DNA of 64,000 bases from assembly GCF_021026375.1 (NCBI RefSeq), contig NZ_JAJNDB010000001.1:1984001-2048000 (forward strand), given 5' to 3'. Every line of letters starts with the position of its first letter. Positions within the stretch are counted from its first letter, which is position 1. A model generated the notes under the pieces. That model was not told the DNA's origin. It made no database searches and saw only the letters and a list, made by a program, of their open reading frames with translations. This stretch comes from Actinomycetospora endophytica (GTDB lineage Bacteria > Actinomycetota > Actinomycetes > Mycobacteriales > Pseudonocardiaceae). Below, piece after piece: positions 8,898-16,465 of this stretch. The position numbers and the translations under genes were made by a program.

Positions 8898-10043
8898 TTG
8901 ACCTCGAGCGCCCTCGCGCCGTCCACGAGCTGGTCGCGCGGTCAGCGCCTGCAGCTGTCGGCCATCGTCGCCGTCGTCTGCCTGCTCCACGTGGTGGGCT
9001 GGACGCTCTACCTGTCCCTGACCGCCGGGCCGCTCGGCGCGGGGGCGTTCGCCGGGGCCGGGGTGCTCGCCTACGTGCTCGGCATCCGTCATGCCTTCGA
9101 CGCCGACCACATCGCCGCGATCGACGACACCACCCGGCTGATGGTCCAGCGCGGCCGCCGCCCGGTGGGCGTGGGCTTCTTCTTCGCCATGGGCCATTCC
9201 TCGGTGGTGGTGATCCTCGGGCTGGTCGTCGCGCTGGCGGCGGGCCTGGCGAGCTCGAGCGGGGTCGACACCTTCCGCGAGGTCGGCGGCACCGTCTCGA
9301 CCGTCGTGGCGATGGTGTTCCTGGGGCTGGTCGCGGTGCTCAACGCGATGGTCCTCACCGGCATCGTCGGCTCCTGGCGCGACCTGCGCCGCGGCCGTCT
9401 CGACGAGGACGAGCTGGAGCGCCGGCTGCTCAACCGCGGCCTGGTCAACCGGATCCTCGGCGGGCGCGCCCGCACCCTGATCCGCCACTCCTGGCACATG
9501 TACCCGCTGGGCCTGCTGTTCGGGCTCGGGCTGGAGACCGCCTCCGAGGTCACGCTGCTGACCCTGTCCGCGTCGACCGCCTCCGGGGCGGGCGGGACCG
9601 CCGGCGGCGCGCCGCTGCTGGCGGCCCTGACGCTGCCGCTGCTGTTCGCCGCCGGGATGAGCGCGTTCGACACCGCGGACGGGCTGCTGATGTCGATCGC
9701 GTACTCGTGGTCGAACCGCAGCCCGGCGCGGCGGCTCTTCTACAACATCGCGACCACCGCCGCGACGGTCACGGTCGCCGGGTTCATCGCCGCCGTCTAC
9801 CTGGCCGGGGTGCTCGCCGACGATCTCGGGGTCACCGCGCTGGCCGGGTTCGCCTCGATCGCCGACGACTTCGAGCTGCTCGGTTACGTCATCGTCGGCT
9901 TCTTCGTCCTGGTCTGGGGCGGTGCGGCCCTGCTCTGGCGGGTCGGCGGCTTCGAGCGACGTCACGATTCCGTCGCGGCGGACGTAGCACCGACCGAACT
10001 GGACGAGAACAGCCTCGACGCACCGCCCACCATCGCGTCCTAA
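8898..10043 (+). CDS. NiCoT-family nickel/cobalt permease
   Basis: About 381 residues, with seven to eight hydrophobic segments. The NiCoT signature RHAFDADHIAAIDD (His65, Asp70, His71; HX4DH) is in the second membrane helix, followed by the second family motif GFFFAMGHSSVV and LGLETASEVTLL. Family members are NixA, HoxN and NhlF; NhlF supplies cobalt to nitrile hydratase in Rhodococcus. I chose the TTG at 8898 because gagagg sits 7 bases before it; the in-frame GTG at 8805 would add an untypical basic leader. It lies 114 bases after tubulin-like gene B, so metal import appears tied to the operon. Ni versus Co specificity cannot be read from the sequence. Confidence 0.9.
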   Translation: MTSSALAPSTSWSRGQRLQLSAIVAVVCLLHVVGWTLYLSLTAGPLGAGAFAGAGVLAYVLGIRHAFDADHIAAIDDTTRLMVQRGRRPVGVGFFFAMGHSSVVVILGLVVALAAGLASSSGVDTFREVGGTVSTVVAMVFLGLVAVLNAMVLTGIVGSWRDLRRGRLDEDELERRLLNRGLVNRILGGRARTLIRHSWHMYPLGLLFGLGLETASEVTLLTLSASTASGAGGTAGGAPLLAALTLPLLFAAGMSAFDTADGLLMSIAYSWSNRSPARRLFYNIATTAATVTVAGFIAAVYLAGVLADDLGVTALAGFASIADDFELLGYVIVGFFVLVWGGAALLWRVGGFERRHDSVAADVAPTELDENSLDAPPTIAS

Positions 10044-10121
10044 GAACCGAGCTCGACGAGGAGCGCCCCTGACCTGTCGCCGGGACCGAGTGCCGGCGGC
10101 CGAGGAGAAGGAGAGCGACAA

Positions 10122-10601
10122 GTGATTGCAGCAGGAGACCCCATCCCCGACGTGGCGCTCAAGGCAGTCACGCCGGCGGGCACCGAGGACGTCCGTACCG
10201 GCGAGCTGTTCGCGACCGGCAAGATCGTCCTGTTCGGGGTGCCCGGGGCCTTCACCCCGGTATGCAGCGACTTCCACCTGCCCGGCTTCGTCCTCAAGAC
10301 CGACGAGCTCAAGGCCAAAGGCATCGACACCATCGCCTGCGTGTCGGTCAACGACGCATTCGTCATGGGCGCCTGGGCCAACAGCGAGGCCGCCGAGGGC
10401 ATCGTCATGCTCGCCGACGACGCCGCAGCCTTCACCGCCGCGATGGGCCTGACCACCGACGCGTCCAGCTTCGGACTCGGCACCCGATCCGAGCGCTACG
10501 CCGCGATCATCGAGAACGGCGTACTCACCTCGATCAGGGTGGAGAAGGAATTCGTGGACCACGAGGTGTCCACCGCCGAGCACGTGCTCGCGGCGCTGTA
10601 A
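10122..10601 (+). CDS. Prx5-type peroxiredoxin
   Basis: 159 residues of the Prx5/AhpC-TSA fold, reducing H2O2 and organic hydroperoxides in the cytosol. The peroxidatic site is PGAFTPVCS (Cys48), with the supporting Arg in GTRSERYA; a second Cys (Cys73, IACVSVND) is buried in the usual place. The GTG start follows gaaggagag. It lies 78 bases after the permease gene and precedes the sigma-like gene by 21 bases. Its presence in an amidase operon suggests the pathway makes or suffers oxidative stress, or that a metal/thiol centre needs protection; this is inference. Confidence 0.88.
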   Translation: MIAAGDPIPDVALKAVTPAGTEDVRTGELFATGKIVLFGVPGAFTPVCSDFHLPGFVLKTDELKAKGIDTIACVSVNDAFVMGAWANSEAAEGIVMLADDAAAFTAAMGLTTDASSFGLGTRSERYAAIIENGVLTSIRVEKEFVDHEVSTAEHVLAAL

Positions 10602-10622
10602 GCAACCGTCAGAGACTGTCGG

Positions 10623-11099
10623 GTGGACGCCGTCGAGTCCGGGCTCATCCCGGAGTACGCGGAGTGGTTGGACCGGGTGACCGCGACCTACCAGGCGGTC
10701 ACCTACACCTGCCGGGTCCGACTCGGCGACGCCGCCACCGCGGAGGCCGTCGCCGTGCGCGTGGCGACGGGGCTGGTCGCCCGACCCGCCGTGTTCCGGT
10801 ACTGGGGCCTGCCGTTCTCAGGACGGATCGCCAAGCTCGCCGAGGACGCCATCGCGGACGCGCGCGCCGACCGCCCGCGAGCCGCCGGAGAGTGGATCCC
10901 GTTCCGTCGTGCGCTCGCCGCGATCCCGATCGAGGACCAGAGGACGTTCGTGCTGACCTGCGTCGAAGGTCTCGACGACGAACAGGTGGCACGACGGTGC
11001 GGCTGTGACACCGCCACCGCGGTGGCGCGCCGCGCGAGCGTGCTGGACCAGATGCAAGCCCTCGCCGCCCGGCACGGCAGACCCCGAACGGAGAAGTGA
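10623..11099 (+). CDS. Small protein with sigma-70 region-4-like helices
   Basis: 158 residues, starting at a GTG 21 bases after the peroxiredoxin. The C-terminal half (FRRALAAIPIEDQRTFVL, then EGLDDEQVARRCGCDTATAVARRASVLDQM) looks like the helix-turn-helix of ECF sigma factor region 4. The N-terminal half (YAEWLDRVTATYQAVTYTCRVRLGDAATAEAVAVRVATGLVARP) is a weak match to region 2 and lacks an obvious -10 recognition helix. It could be a degenerate ECF factor or a regulator for this operon. It ends 6 bases before the next gene. Confidence 0.6.
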   Translation: MDAVESGLIPEYAEWLDRVTATYQAVTYTCRVRLGDAATAEAVAVRVATGLVARPAVFRYWGLPFSGRIAKLAEDAIADARADRPRAAGEWIPFRRALAAIPIEDQRTFVLTCVEGLDDEQVARRCGCDTATAVARRASVLDQMQALAARHGRPRTEK

Positions 11100-11105
11100 C
11101 CCACG

Positions 11106-11405
11106 ATGCCACTGGACTGGGCCGGTCTACAGCGCGAGTTCGGATCCGGCGGCGAGGTTGCCACCGTCGCCGGAGGCAAGACATTGACGATCACGGCCGT
11201 GGACGACGACTACGTCCACATCCAGCACTCGCTGTGGCGTGACCGGCTCGCCCGCGAGCACCTGGAGAAGGCGGTCGCGTTGATCGAGACCGACGCGATG
11301 ACCCGGCATGCCGGGCTTTTCGCCGAGGAGTACCGCACGATGGTCGCCGACGTCCGCGCGACCTCAGTCGCCCATGTCCTCAAGCACCTCGGTGTCCTGG
11401 AATGA
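11106..11405 (+). CDS. Conserved 99-residue protein, paralogue 2
   Basis: 99 residues, the same length as the gene at 6682-6981. Aligned features are LTITAVDDDYVHIQHSLW, LAREHLEKAVALIETDAMTRH, and EYRTMVADVRATSVAHVLKHLGVLE at the C-terminus. No recognised domain. The ATG follows ggagaag 10 bases upstream. Its stop overlaps the start of the next gene (ATGA), so the two are probably translated together. Two diverged copies in one operon parallel the two tubulin-like copies, suggesting each small protein partners one large protein. Confidence 0.78.
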   Translation: MPLDWAGLQREFGSGGEVATVAGGKTLTITAVDDDYVHIQHSLWRDRLAREHLEKAVALIETDAMTRHAGLFAEEYRTMVADVRATSVAHVLKHLGVLE

Positions 11406-11917
11406 GCGTGGCCGGCACGACCTACGAGCTCCACGGCATCGTCGGCGCCCCCGAGGTGCTCGCACCTCTGCACGAGCAGTTCCCGCACGCCCGTCCCGTC
11501 CTGCTCGACGGCGCCGAGCTGGCGCTGGTGCCGCTATGCGAACAGCTCTTCCATGACATCGACCTGCCCGGATTCCCGATCGGCCCGGACTGGGCGTTCG
11601 ACCGACTCTCCTCGGGCGTGGCGGCCCTGCTCACCGCCGCCTCCCGCCGGGGTTCGTTGGTCTACCTCGAAGCCGACTACGCCGGCGGGCTGGGGCGGCA
11701 GTCGGCTGTGGCCTGGCTGGACTGCCACCTGGTCTACGGCCCGAACGTGCTATTGCCCGACGAGCCGTTCCCGGTCTCGAACGACGACCCGCGCAGCGGC
11801 AGTCCCATCGTGCAGGCGCTGCGCTATCTCGGGGTCCAGGCAGCCGGGCGCGCCGACGAGTTCGTCGTGCTCGGCCTCGGCCGCCACCGCCGAACCCAGG
11901 ACTGGTGCGCCGGGTGA
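11402..11917 (+). CDS. Hypothetical protein closing the amidase/tubulin-like operon
   Basis: 171 residues, starting at an ATG that overlaps the previous stop codon (ATGA), so translational coupling is likely. The sequence is soluble and balanced in charge, with a possible structured core (ELALVPLCEQLFHDIDLP, GSLVYLEADYAGGLGRQSAVAW) and three Cys residues scattered. I recognise no family. It resembles small immunity- or chaperone-like actinobacterial proteins only in general form. Last gene of the co-directional run; no terminator hairpin was found directly after it. Confidence 0.7.
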   Translation: MSVAGTTYELHGIVGAPEVLAPLHEQFPHARPVLLDGAELALVPLCEQLFHDIDLPGFPIGPDWAFDRLSSGVAALLTAASRRGSLVYLEADYAGGLGRQSAVAWLDCHLVYGPNVLLPDEPFPVSNDDPRSGSPIVQALRYLGVQAAGRADEFVVLGLGRHRRTQDWCAG

Positions 11918-12402
11918 GCACCGTGGGCGCCGTCCCGGCGGCGCCCGCCGACATCGCCCCTTCCAGCCCGGCGAGCGGCGCCCCGGCCAGCGACAGGTCG
12001 CTCGCGGAGCTCTCCGAGCTTGCGCGGGGCGCGGCGCGCCGAGTGGCGGTGGCCCTGGGACTCCGTCACGACTGCGGGGTCCGGCTTGTCGGTCAGGTCA
12101 GCAGCGCCGGGATCGGCTCGCCCAGCGCCTCGGCCACGGCGTTCGCCCACCGCGAGGCCGCGGCCTGTTTGAGGACCCGGAAGCCCGGACGGCCCGCCGG
12201 AAGATCTCGTACCCCGATGATCGCGGGTGTGCGCCGGGCCGTCATGACTAGACGGTCCGAGAGTTCTCGAACGCCCTGAGTTCGGCTTCGTCGTTACGCA
12301 GCTGGGTGATCTTGTTCGTGCTGGTCATGCCGCGGGTCCGCCACCCAGTCGAGTGAATAGGTATCTGCGTCGTGCGGGCCCCTGCCGTCGGCGGCGGCCG
12401 GA
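11918..12402. other. Intergenic, possible decayed coding DNA
   Basis: No convincing gene. Short open frames exist on both strands, including a 26-codon frame on the minus strand (12248-12328) without a ribosome site. The stretch separates the amide locus from the small-gene region that follows. Confidence 0.35.
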
Positions 12403-12720
12403 TCATGTGATCAGGTCCCTGATCGCGGTTGTCCGCCCGGCCAACTCAGCCAGCACCGGGCCGTATACGCAGTCGTGGTGGGTGTTGGCGACGTCATCGA
12501 CGTCCGCGGCGACCTGCTCGACGGCGTCGGTGACGGCATCGGCCTGCCGGGCGTCGCCGCGTAACCGGAGCCGGATGTCGTGGAGCTGCCCGGCGATCGC
12601 GTGCAGGGTCTCGCGATGCTCACTGGTCATCATTCCGGCCTGGGCCAGCCGGCCCAGCCTCACCACCAGCGCGTCCAGCTCTGCGCCAACGGCCCGCACG
12701 GTCTCGCGGTGAGTGCTCAT
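12403..12720 (-). CDS. Hypothetical helical protein
   Basis: 105 residues from an ATG at 12720 with ggaggggaa about 10 bases upstream on the minus strand. The sequence is strongly helical with heptad-like spacing (VRAVGAELDALVVRLGRLAQAG, LHAIAGQLHDIRLRLRGDARQADAVTDAVEQVAADVDDVAN) and is probably a soluble coiled-coil or helical bundle. No membrane segment and no known domain. A longer frame upstream to 12885 exists but is low complexity and lacks a start with a ribosome site. It stands alone between non-coding stretches. Confidence 0.6.
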   Translation of the reverse strand: MSTHRETVRAVGAELDALVVRLGRLAQAGMMTSEHRETLHAIAGQLHDIRLRLRGDARQADAVTDAVEQVAADVDDVANTHHDCVYGPVLAELAGRTTAIRDLIT

Positions 12721-13076
12721 CGGTTCCTGTTCCCCTCCGTTCCCGGGCCCCTCCAGGCTGCCCCCGATCGCAGCACCGCGAGCCAGCCGGGATGCCCGAC
12801 GGCCGTGATCGGTGCCCTTGCGACAGCCCGCGCGCAGCCCGCGACGACTCCCGGTGCGGCACGGAGGGCGGCCACGCTCAGGCACGTGTGGTCAACACCG
12901 GGATCCGGGCCGAGCGTCAGCGGCGCCACGGTGGCCGGCGGTGTTCGTCGAGTTGGGCCGATCCACGGGTCTAGCGGGCTGCGGGTCCGTCCGGTTCGAC
13001 GAGGACCGCTCGGTTCGGAAGGTTGGTGGGCCTGCCGCCAGGTTGCGACCGTTCCCGGCCGTCTGCCGGTCGGGTT
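12721..13076. other. Intergenic, nothing recognised
   Basis: GC-rich sequence without a supported gene or hairpin terminator; it probably carries the promoter of the helical-protein gene on the minus strand. Confidence 0.3.
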
Positions 13077-13361
13077 TCAGGGTCGGCCAGCGTGTGGGAT
13101 GTCGTCGCGGGTAGCGACCGGGGAGGCTTCTCGGGCGGCGCGGTGGGCGTGTTCGTCGGAGTCGGGCGCGAGGCAGGCGAACAGGGCGTGGTCGTCGTGC
13201 CTGCCGAGCATGCACGCGAACACGCGGCTTCCGATGGCGATCTCTTCGAGGTTCTCGCCGCTCTCACGGAGGCGGATCAGCCGTCCGCCGCGGGCGTCGG
13301 CGATCTGGCCGAGGGCTTCTTGCACGTCACAGTCGGCGGGCAGCTCACCGAAGGAAGCCAA
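13077..13361 (-). CDS. Hypothetical protein, possibly part of a frameshifted gene
   Basis: 94 residues starting MASFGELPADCDVQEALGQI and continuing IADARGGRLIRLRESGENLEEIAIGSRVFACMLG, a pattern with protein-like character. Just upstream on the same strand another frame (about 13277-13590) reads LPEVKRQALEQLADVARVARRTGWPF, which also looks coding and overlaps this start in a different phase. These may be two overlapping genes or one gene split by a frameshift near 13365. No family recognised. Confidence 0.35.
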   Translation of the reverse strand: MASFGELPADCDVQEALGQIADARGGRLIRLRESGENLEEIAIGSRVFACMLGRHDDHALFACLAPDSDEHAHRAAREASPVATRDDIPHAGRP

Positions 13362-13599
13362 GGCGCACGCGCCGTCTGCCCGTCGGCGGCCCGGCGGCCG
13401 GCGAGCGTCGGTATGGGGGCAGTCGGTTGATGGGTGGCGACGCGGCGGGGGAGGGGTGGTGCTGTGGGCACCTGCCGGGTGTCGAGCGAGGCGAGCAGCT
13501 CGGCGCCGAACGGCCAGCCGGTCCGGCGCGCCACGCGGGCCACGTCGGCGAGCTGTTCCAGGGCCTGACGCTTGACTTCGGGCAGCCCCACCTGGCTGC

Positions 13600-14159
13600 G
13601 GCTGCCTGGTTCGTCGCCGAGCGGCTTGCCCGTCTCGTCGCGAGTGGCGGGCCCGGGGCCGCGCGGCGGTTCGTCCGGGTCTTGCGGTGATGACCCATGA
13701 CCGGCCTCTTTCGGTGAGCGGCGAGCGCGATCGGCGTCCCCTGTTTGAAGAGAACGGCCGGGGGCGCGAAAGGCAACGCCGTTCGCGGCGCCGACCGGGG
13801 ATCGTTTCGCGTGCACCGCAGAGCCCGGTCCGGCGTCGCCGCCGGACCGGCGCCCGTTGAGTCGGCCTCCGGTCGCCGCCGGTCGGCTTGGGTGCTGGTG
13901 CTGATCAACGGCGCGGTCGGGGACCGGCGCTCCGCTCGTCTCCCGCGCCTTGGCTCGCCCCGGGGAAGCACCTGGTCGGCTGGGTGTTGCTGAGGTCAGG
14001 GCGGGATCCAGGGGCTGGGGTGGGGCATGGGCGTCACGGGTGGCCCGAAAGCTCCCCCCGGAGTGCGCCCAGGGTGTCGCCGTTGACCCCCACCGCGGGC
14101 GCGGGCCTGCCGGGGACGGCATCCAGGGCCCGCCCCGCCGGCAAGCGGGGGTCGACATG
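13600..14159. other. Low-complexity, Pro/Arg-coding stretch without clear gene
   Basis: Open frames on the minus strand here are proline/arginine-rich and typical of non-coding high-GC DNA. An ATG at about 13698 (MGHHRKTRTNRR) is in a frame with no recognisable product. Confidence 0.3.
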
Positions 14160-14212
14160 CTGCGGGCCCGGTCACCAGCCTCGAGGGGGGAACTGGTGGA
14201 CCGGGCCCGCAG
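14160..14212 (-). terminator. Strong hairpin downstream of the secreted-protein gene
   Basis: Arms 14160-14178 and 14193-14212 pair over 19 bases with one bulge (CTGCGGGCCCGGTC against GACCGGGCCCGCAG, extended by ACCAG/CTGGT), with a 14-base loop. It sits 63 bases beyond the stop of the gene at 14275-14613. Confidence 0.75.
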
Positions 14213-14274
14213 ACCTGCCGAAGACACCGCCCGGGGCTCTCCCCGATTCCGACCGGTGACTTCGGATGGACCGG

Positions 14275-14613
14275 TTAGTTCGCGGCGGAGATCGGGTTGT
14301 GGCAGCTCTTGGCGTTGACCGCGCCGTTGCCGTGCCCGGCCGCCGAGCCGATCGGCACCCCGGCGGAGTTGTCCTGGACCGGGACCTGCACGCCTAGCAC
14401 GTTGACCGGGACGTCGTTGTTGCACAGGTCGCCGGTGGTGTTCGGGGCGAAGTCGCTGGAGTTGAACATGCCCTTCTGCACCGTGGTCCCGTCGCTGTGG
14501 CTGGGGGCCTGGTCGCCGTCGTGGCTGGGGTTGGCCATGGCCAGCCCGGTGGTGGAGAGCAGCCCGGTGGAGATCATCGCGGTCGCGAGGACAGCCTTGC
14601 GCAGGGTCGCCAT
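14275..14613 (-). CDS. Small secreted protein, chaplin/rodlin-like
   Basis: 112 residues from the ATG at 14613. A Sec signal peptide is visible (MATLRKAVLATAMISTGLLS, cleavage likely after AMA). The mature part is about 80 residues, Asn/Asp/Gly-rich, with two Cys (DLCNND and KSCHNP) and the segment VPVNVLGVQVPVQDNSAGVP. Short valine-rich strands with a Cys pair recall chaplins and rodlins, surface proteins of aerial actinomycetes, but the match is to the style, not a full domain. Probably exported to the cell surface. A large hairpin terminator follows. It stands alone. Confidence 0.65.
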   Translation of the reverse strand: MATLRKAVLATAMISTGLLSTTGLAMANPSHDGDQAPSHSDGTTVQKGMFNSSDFAPNTTGDLCNNDVPVNVLGVQVPVQDNSAGVPIGSAAGHGNGAVNAKSCHNPISAAN

Positions 14614-14973
14614 GAGCGGCCGGTCCTTCCATGCTTGGGAGCCCGGCCACCGGTGATGACACCGCGCGACCGTCTGATTACGTGTCGCCAACTCGGGACC
14701 GCGTCCCCCGGTGACGGGCTGGGTCCCTCGTTCAGCGCAACGAGTGAACCGGCCCGGGCCACTGCGACCCCTTCGATCCCGCGGCGCGGATTCCGGTGCC
14801 CTGGGGTGTCGGTCCGCGTCAGGTCGGTGCAACGGCTGTGGCGTTCGGCTCGGTCGACACCACGGTGCAGGCCCACCACGCTCAGCGCCACGCCGCTAGG
14901 TCGAGGGTAGATCCGGGGTCGTTCGATCGGGGCGGCGGTGTGGAATGCCGCCCCGGTGGCGGTCTGATCGGGG

Positions 14974-15270
14974 TTGGATGGGCTGGCGGTGTGTGGCGAC
15001 GATTCCGGGGGCCGCTCGAAGTCGCGGGCCGGTGCCGGCCAGGCGAGCCAGGTGGTGGAGATGTTCTCGCCGCGCGAGGCGCAGATTCTGGCGCGGGTGG
15101 CCGAGGGGCTGAGCAACCGGGAGATCGGGGAGGCGCTGGGGCTCTCGCCGTGGACGGTGAAGTCGCACCTGGTCCGCATCGGGCACAAGTTCCGCAGCGT
15201 TCACGAGGGCCGGTGCCCCGACCGGGCGCACCTGGTGGCGCTGGCGTTGCGCGCCGGTGTCATCAGCTAA
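14974..15270 (+). CDS. Orphan LuxR-type helix-turn-helix protein
   Basis: Up to 98 residues. The last 65 form a complete LuxR/GerE DNA-binding domain: MFSPREAQILARVAEGLSNREIGEALGLSPWTVKSHLVRIGHKF. There is no receiver or sensor domain. The real start may be one of the GTG/ATG codons at 15052-15061 (valine, valine, then MFSPREAQ), since the upstream residues look like untranslated sequence. Small stand-alone GerE proteins are common in actinobacteria and act as regulators. Target unknown. Confidence 0.65.
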   Translation: MDGLAVCGDDSGGRSKSRAGAGQASQVVEMFSPREAQILARVAEGLSNREIGEALGLSPWTVKSHLVRIGHKFRSVHEGRCPDRAHLVALALRAGVIS

Positions 15271-15475
15271 ACGCCAGGGCTCGCGAGAGCGTTGAGATCG
15301 CGGTGTCGCTGACGGCCGCGCCTCACCCGCGTACATCGTCCCCGGCCAACCAGCGGTTTATCGATCGCTGACCATGCGCCTGAAGCGACGAGTGCGGACG
15401 GCGCAATGCCGCGGGCGGAACCCCGACGCCGCTCGCGGGGTGACCGCGAAATCCGGACGAGGCATTCTAAGGGTG

Positions 15476-15664
15476 ATGGACGTGGGCGAGCCCCGGCCGC
15501 AGGCGGATGACTCAGAGATCCCTGCCCTCGCGCTCATCGCGACCGGGTTGATGTTCCTCAACACCTCGACCGGCGCCCAGACCGCGTGGCTGGTGCTGAC
15601 CGTGCTGGTCGCGGTCGCTGCGCGACTCGACTGGACCGCCGCCGCGCAGCGGCTCGACCAGTGA
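15476..15664 (+). CDS. Small membrane protein
   Basis: 62 residues from ATG 15476 (a GTG three bases earlier is possible). After a short acidic N-terminus there are two hydrophobic segments (IPALALIATGLMFLN and AQTAWLVLTVLVAVAARL), so a two-pass hairpin membrane protein is likely. No known family. A longer open frame back to 15374 is arginine-rich and unlikely to be translated. Confidence 0.45.
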   Translation: MDVGEPRPQADDSEIPALALIATGLMFLNTSTGAQTAWLVLTVLVAVAARLDWTAAAQRLDQ

Positions 15665-15695
15665 TCACGGCTCAGTGCGGCGTCGCCGGTCCGGG

Positions 15696-15821
15696 TCAGT
15701 CGTTCTGGTCAGCGATGGCGATGCCACACCCGGTGTCACGGTCGAGGTAGAGACCGGATAACGGGTCGAGGCATCGGATCTCGTTCGGGCGCAGGGCGGG
15801 GTGCACGGAGTCGACCAGCAT
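15696..15821 (-). CDS. Small ORF abutting the att-like repeat
   Basis: A 41-codon frame from ATG 15821 reading MLVDSVHPALRPNEIRCLDP then SGLYLDRDTGCGIAIADQND. Its composition is protein-like rather than arginine/proline-rich. No ribosome site is obvious and the family is unknown. Its start lies 4 bases from the left 264-bp repeat. Confidence 0.3.
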   Translation of the reverse strand: MLVDSVHPALRPNEIRCLDPLSGLYLDRDTGCGIAIADQND

Positions 15822-15824
15822 GCT

Positions 15825-16088
15825 CAGCGGTTCGTGGCGGTGGACCGGCCCGGAGCGGCCAGCGTGGACGTGCCCCAGGAGTCTTCAGCGGACGAGGCGA
15901 GGTATGTCGACGGGTGCGCGACGCCCGGGCGTGGAACGGGTCGTGGAACGAAATGGCGTCAAGTTGCGGAGGCCGGTGAGCACGGTGTGACTGGCGACGT
16001 GCACCGATGGACGCATAGAGGCTGCCGTTCACGGAGAAGAACGTTCTCGTAATGCGTAGGTCGTCGGTTCGATTCCGACAGGCGGCTC
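15825..16088 (+). repeat. 264-bp direct repeat, copy 1, ending in a tRNA-Thr 3' fragment (att-like)
   Basis: Starts cagcggttcgtggcggtgga and ends ggttcgattccgacaggcgg then ctc. The second copy is at 30909-31172, the same length without gaps and with only a few substitutions. The last ~45 bases match the anticodon loop, variable region, T-arm and acceptor 3' strand of a tRNA with a CGT (Thr) anticodon, but the D-arm and 5' acceptor strand are absent. The minus-strand translation gives the CRNRTDDLRITRT peptide often mis-annotated at such tRNA genes. This is typical of an integration site for a mobile element. Confidence 0.85.
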
Positions 16089-16439
16089 TATTGGCGCTGG
16101 TCAGCACGATGTTGACCTCGGTGTGTGAGCGGTGCGCACATGTCGTGGAACGGGTGCGGAATCAAGGCACTCCCCGGTGCGGGGAGGAGCGTGGGCTACG
16201 GGAACGTCGACGATGTCGTGTCCGCGTCCGGGCTGGACCCGGACCTTGATCGGGGCCGCCACGCGCACGTAGGACGGGGCTTGGGCTTGGGTGTGGGCCG
16301 CGGCGAGGGCGACCGGGTGCCGGTGTCAGCGCTCGTGGCCAGACCGGGGCCCGTCGAGCGGCGTCGAGCCGGGTGGGTTGGGCCAGTCGGTGCCCGGGTC
16401 CGAACGCGGCCCGGTCCAGATCACCGCGCCAGCCGATGG
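16089..16439. other. Stretch between att-like repeat and IS3, no supported gene
   Basis: Open frames here are arginine/glycine-rich. On the minus strand the segment IGWRGDLDRAAFGPG reads on from sequence on the other side of the IS3 element, so the IS may have interrupted an older gene. Confidence 0.3.
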
Positions 16440-16465
16440 TGAACCGCCCCGGCGCGTCCGGAGAG

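Noticed and set aside
6969..10583. A 1204-codon open frame on the minus strand across the tubulin-like, permease and peroxiredoxin genes
   Set aside because: It is the mirror of high-GC coding genes on the plus strand; it is His/Asp/Val-rich, has no domain, and the plus-strand proteins have clear families.
14275..14613. Firm assignment as a chaplin
   Set aside because: Signal peptide, size and Cys pair agree, but the full chaplin consensus is not present, so only a likeness is stated.
16010..16088. A complete tRNA gene at the left repeat
   Set aside because: The D-arm and 5' acceptor strand do not occur in the 75 bases upstream; only the 3' half is present.
15736..16107. Minus-strand ORFs containing CRNRTDDLRITRTFFS at both att-like repeats
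   Set aside because: This peptide is the known translation of a tRNA 3' half on the wrong strand, not a protein.
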